A DNA stretch of 64,000 bases from Picochlorum sp. 'celeri' (Eukaryota > Chlorophyta > Trebouxiophyceae), in the NCBI GenBank assembly GCA_010909725.1, contig JAACMV010000007.1:124001-188000 (forward strand), in the 5' to 3' direction. The position numbers and the translations under genes are program-made. This document shows, piece by piece, positions 61,899-64,000 of the stretch. The notes below the pieces were generated by a model. That model was not told the origin of the DNA. It searched no databases and saw only the letters and a list, made by a program, of their open reading frames with translations. Within the stretch, counting starts at the first letter, position 1; each line of letters opens with the position of its first letter.

Positions 61899-64000
61899 AT
61901 GGTGGCAGAGGCAACAGACAAGCCTCGTCCTGCACAGGCGCCTCCCTTCACTCTGTTGCAAAAACAGCCATTGGAGACACCTCAGTGTGTAAAAAATTGA
62001 CAAAATTGCTCTGTATGTGTCGGAAACACGGATCGACACTCGTAGGAGAGATGCTGCCAGGAAGCTTCGCGACTCTGTAAATAAAACATTTCGACAGAAA
62101 TCTCGATCGAATCATTTGCATCCCAAAGTCCTGCATGCATACGCTAGTGCCATGAGATGGTTTGTTTTTAAAATTTTAGGGGTGTCGTGATGGCTGATGT
62201 GTTTCAGGACGTGAGCAGAGCGTGCTGTGCCTTGTATGCGCTGGAGGGAACGAGTACTGACAGCAATAACGAGGACACACCAGGCTATCGAGAGCGATAT
62301 CTGAGTCTATTGAATTATGTGAAAGAAAGAGGGGGTAGGAGGGAGCTTATGCGGCCGTGTGTGAGGCTGATTGGGACCTTTGTAGACAGGTTTCCCTCCC
62401 TTGCCAAGGATGCGGAGCAAGCGCTGACGCAAATCGTTACACGATATGTAGAGAATGATGATCATGTGAGATTAGAAGACTGTGTGGAAGCGCTGAATGG
62501 GATTGGTCGGATTGAGGGAGGGGCATTGCAAGAACACGTACTGAGCAAGTTTATGGTCATGTTGATGAGTCTTCAAGGGGCAGAGGAGCGGCGGCAGGGC
62601 TTTATTGCAGCGTTACGGGCTTGTCCGGGAGTTGCTTTAAAAATTCTGTGCGATATAGTGAATAGAAAGGATATAGATAGTGTGGAGAAAAAGGCAGGAG
62701 AGTGTGTGATGACCTCTGTCATGGATGACTCCATGTTGCTAGTCTCCGAGTATGAGCCTGATCTGGTAACGCATGGGGCTGTGGTGAACAGTGTATTAGA
62801 AAGTATTATTGATAGGCATGGGCACGAGACGATGCTGGCAGAGTGCCAGAGGTACATGCAAGCCCTGATGGTGAATGTGTCAGTGAATGACACAGAGTCT
62901 GTGAAAAGAGTGATGGACCGGTTGACGAAAAAGGTCTTTCAGAGAGTCAAACTTGGTGTTGTGGATGACGGGGTAGATTTGGACAAAGAATTGGCGCTAG
63001 ATGACATGGAGGAGGGTGAATTATTGGATACAGTGCCGGTGACTGCAGCACCTCGTGGTGTAGAGAATGGAAGTATCCAAGGTATTGTTCCAAAGAAGAT
63101 TGTGCACGGCATAGAGATACACGGTCTGCCCGAATCAGTCGATTCAAGTGTTATTCGTGATGACTGTGATAAATTCACAGGTGTAAAGGATGTGGTGCGC
63201 CAGAAGCAGGGCTCCATGGTGACTGTCATGTGTACATCCATGCCTGGGACAGTGCGGTGTTATGAAGCCATGTCTACTCGTGCTGAAGCGTTCTGGTCTA
63301 TCGATGGGTTGGAGGAGGCGCCTCAAGTGGAACTTGCTTCCTATACAAGGGCTGTGGAAGCTGGTGCGCTTGTGAAGCATGTTCATATTTTATTGCCTGG
63401 GGTGGAGCATGCAGAGCAAGAAGATACGATCAAAGAAACGTTACGAGAAGCAAATATAGAAATGCCGTCTTCGTTGACGCCTGTGAATGTAGGAATGAAG
63501 GGGCTGATCTTGTCTTTTGATAACGATGAGAGTGTGAATATGGCGTTTGCATGCCTTGGTGGGGTGGAGGAGGAGAGGGAAAGCCTCAAGAGGTCAAGGG
63601 ATGCTGCTGATACTGTGGATGAAGCAAACCCAAAGAGGGAGAGAAGAGGCCCGTCTGAGACGATGGGGCAATGGAGTGGCCAAATTATTAGGAATAAGCA
63701 ATTGCAGTGCTCTGTGATTGCTACCATAGCCGATGGTTCTCTGTCGTCACATGCGTATGGAGCACCAGAGCCACAGGAATGGCCACAATCTCTCGAGGTA
63801 AATCAGAGAGCAGACGTGAAATACCTGTGTGATACATTGTTTCCATCCACAGATGCAAGCCATAAGCAAATAGCACTTTTTCAGCCATTACAAGAGGCTG
63901 ATGAGAAGGGCTTGAATGGTTTTGATCAATATTTGAGGCAGAAACAGAGGGCAGGTGTTGTTTTCCTGCCTCCTATTGCCCCATCTACTTCACAGAGAAC
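61899..64000 (+). CDS. HEAT / RRM-like / SPOC domain protein, 3' end outside window
   Basis: Open through the right edge. I read exon 1 as 61899-61984 and exon 2 from 62180 (intron 61985-62179, CA/GTGTGTAA...TTTTAG), which keeps frame into MADVFQDV; translation from 62190 alone is possible. The N-terminal about 260 residues are helical and HEAT-like, weakly like API5. Then two RRM-like folds (IEIHGLPESV...; HVHILLPGVE...FDNDESVNMAF), a basic nuclear-type stretch (LKRSRD, KRERRG) and a SPOC domain (MGQWSGQIIRN...IALFQPL...YLRQKQRAGVVFLP). SPOC proteins such as FPA act in RNA-linked transcription control. The role here is unknown. Divergent from the LRR-SAPS gene (155 bp). Confidence 0.75.

Overview
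The window is nuclear DNA from a photosynthetic eukaryote, most likely a green alga with a very compact genome. The grounds are spliceosomal introns of about 60-275 nt with GT...AG ends, and nucleus-encoded plastid genes: a plastid-type GGPP synthase, starch synthase III, the acetyl-CoA carboxyltransferase alpha subunit, a TIC20 protein, a PLGG1-type glycolate/glycerate transporter, f-like thioredoxins and a calredoxin. About 42 genes fit into 64 kb (roughly one per 1.5 kb), mostly with zero to two introns. The density and moderate GC content would suit a small trebouxiophyte such as Picochlorum, but that name is an inference.

Layout. 1-8.2 kb: DEAH helicase (runs off the left edge), golgin-84, plastid GGPP synthase, ALG10, a ZNF830-like protein and SmE. 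8.4-19.2 kb: a TVP15-like Golgi protein, an Obg GTPase, starch synthase III, a DDX3-type helicase and the carboxyltransferase alpha subunit. 19.4-28 kb: PECT, TRAPPC2L, a long-chain prenyl diphosphate synthase, ribosomal uS5, a NEET protein, TIC20, a stand-alone biotin-ligase N-domain protein and a NUS1-like cis-prenyltransferase subunit. 28-41.5 kb: purple acid phosphatase, an RH39-like helicase, TFIIIC1, PLGG1, a nucleoside hydrolase and two adjacent thioredoxins, one with an altered active site. 42-53 kb: ATM-type ABC exporter, secreted GH18 chitinase with two CBM14-like domains, L-galactose dehydrogenase, an LPP-epsilon-like phosphatase, PELP1/Rix1 and TAM41. 53-64 kb: type II NAD(P)H dehydrogenase, a methyltransferase, mitochondrial uL22, calredoxin, a mitochondrial membrane protein, a PPIL1 cyclophilin, an LRR-SAPS fusion and a HEAT-RRM-SPOC protein that runs off the right edge.

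There are no operons. Genes are arranged as divergent pairs sharing 30-770 bp and convergent pairs whose stop codons lie as little as 3 bp apart, so overlapping 3' UTRs are expected. Several genes touch isoprenoid and dolichol metabolism (GGPP synthase, long-chain prenyl synthase, NUS1, ALG10, a phosphatase of the dolichyldiphosphatase superfamily). Three thioredoxin-fold proteins relate to plastid redox control. No tRNA, rRNA, CRISPR array, transposon or viral gene was recognised. The most unusual items are the LRR-SAPS fusion, the thioredoxin with a KCLPCKEC site, the alga-encoded chitinase with animal-style chitin-binding domains and the HEAT-RRM-SPOC architecture.
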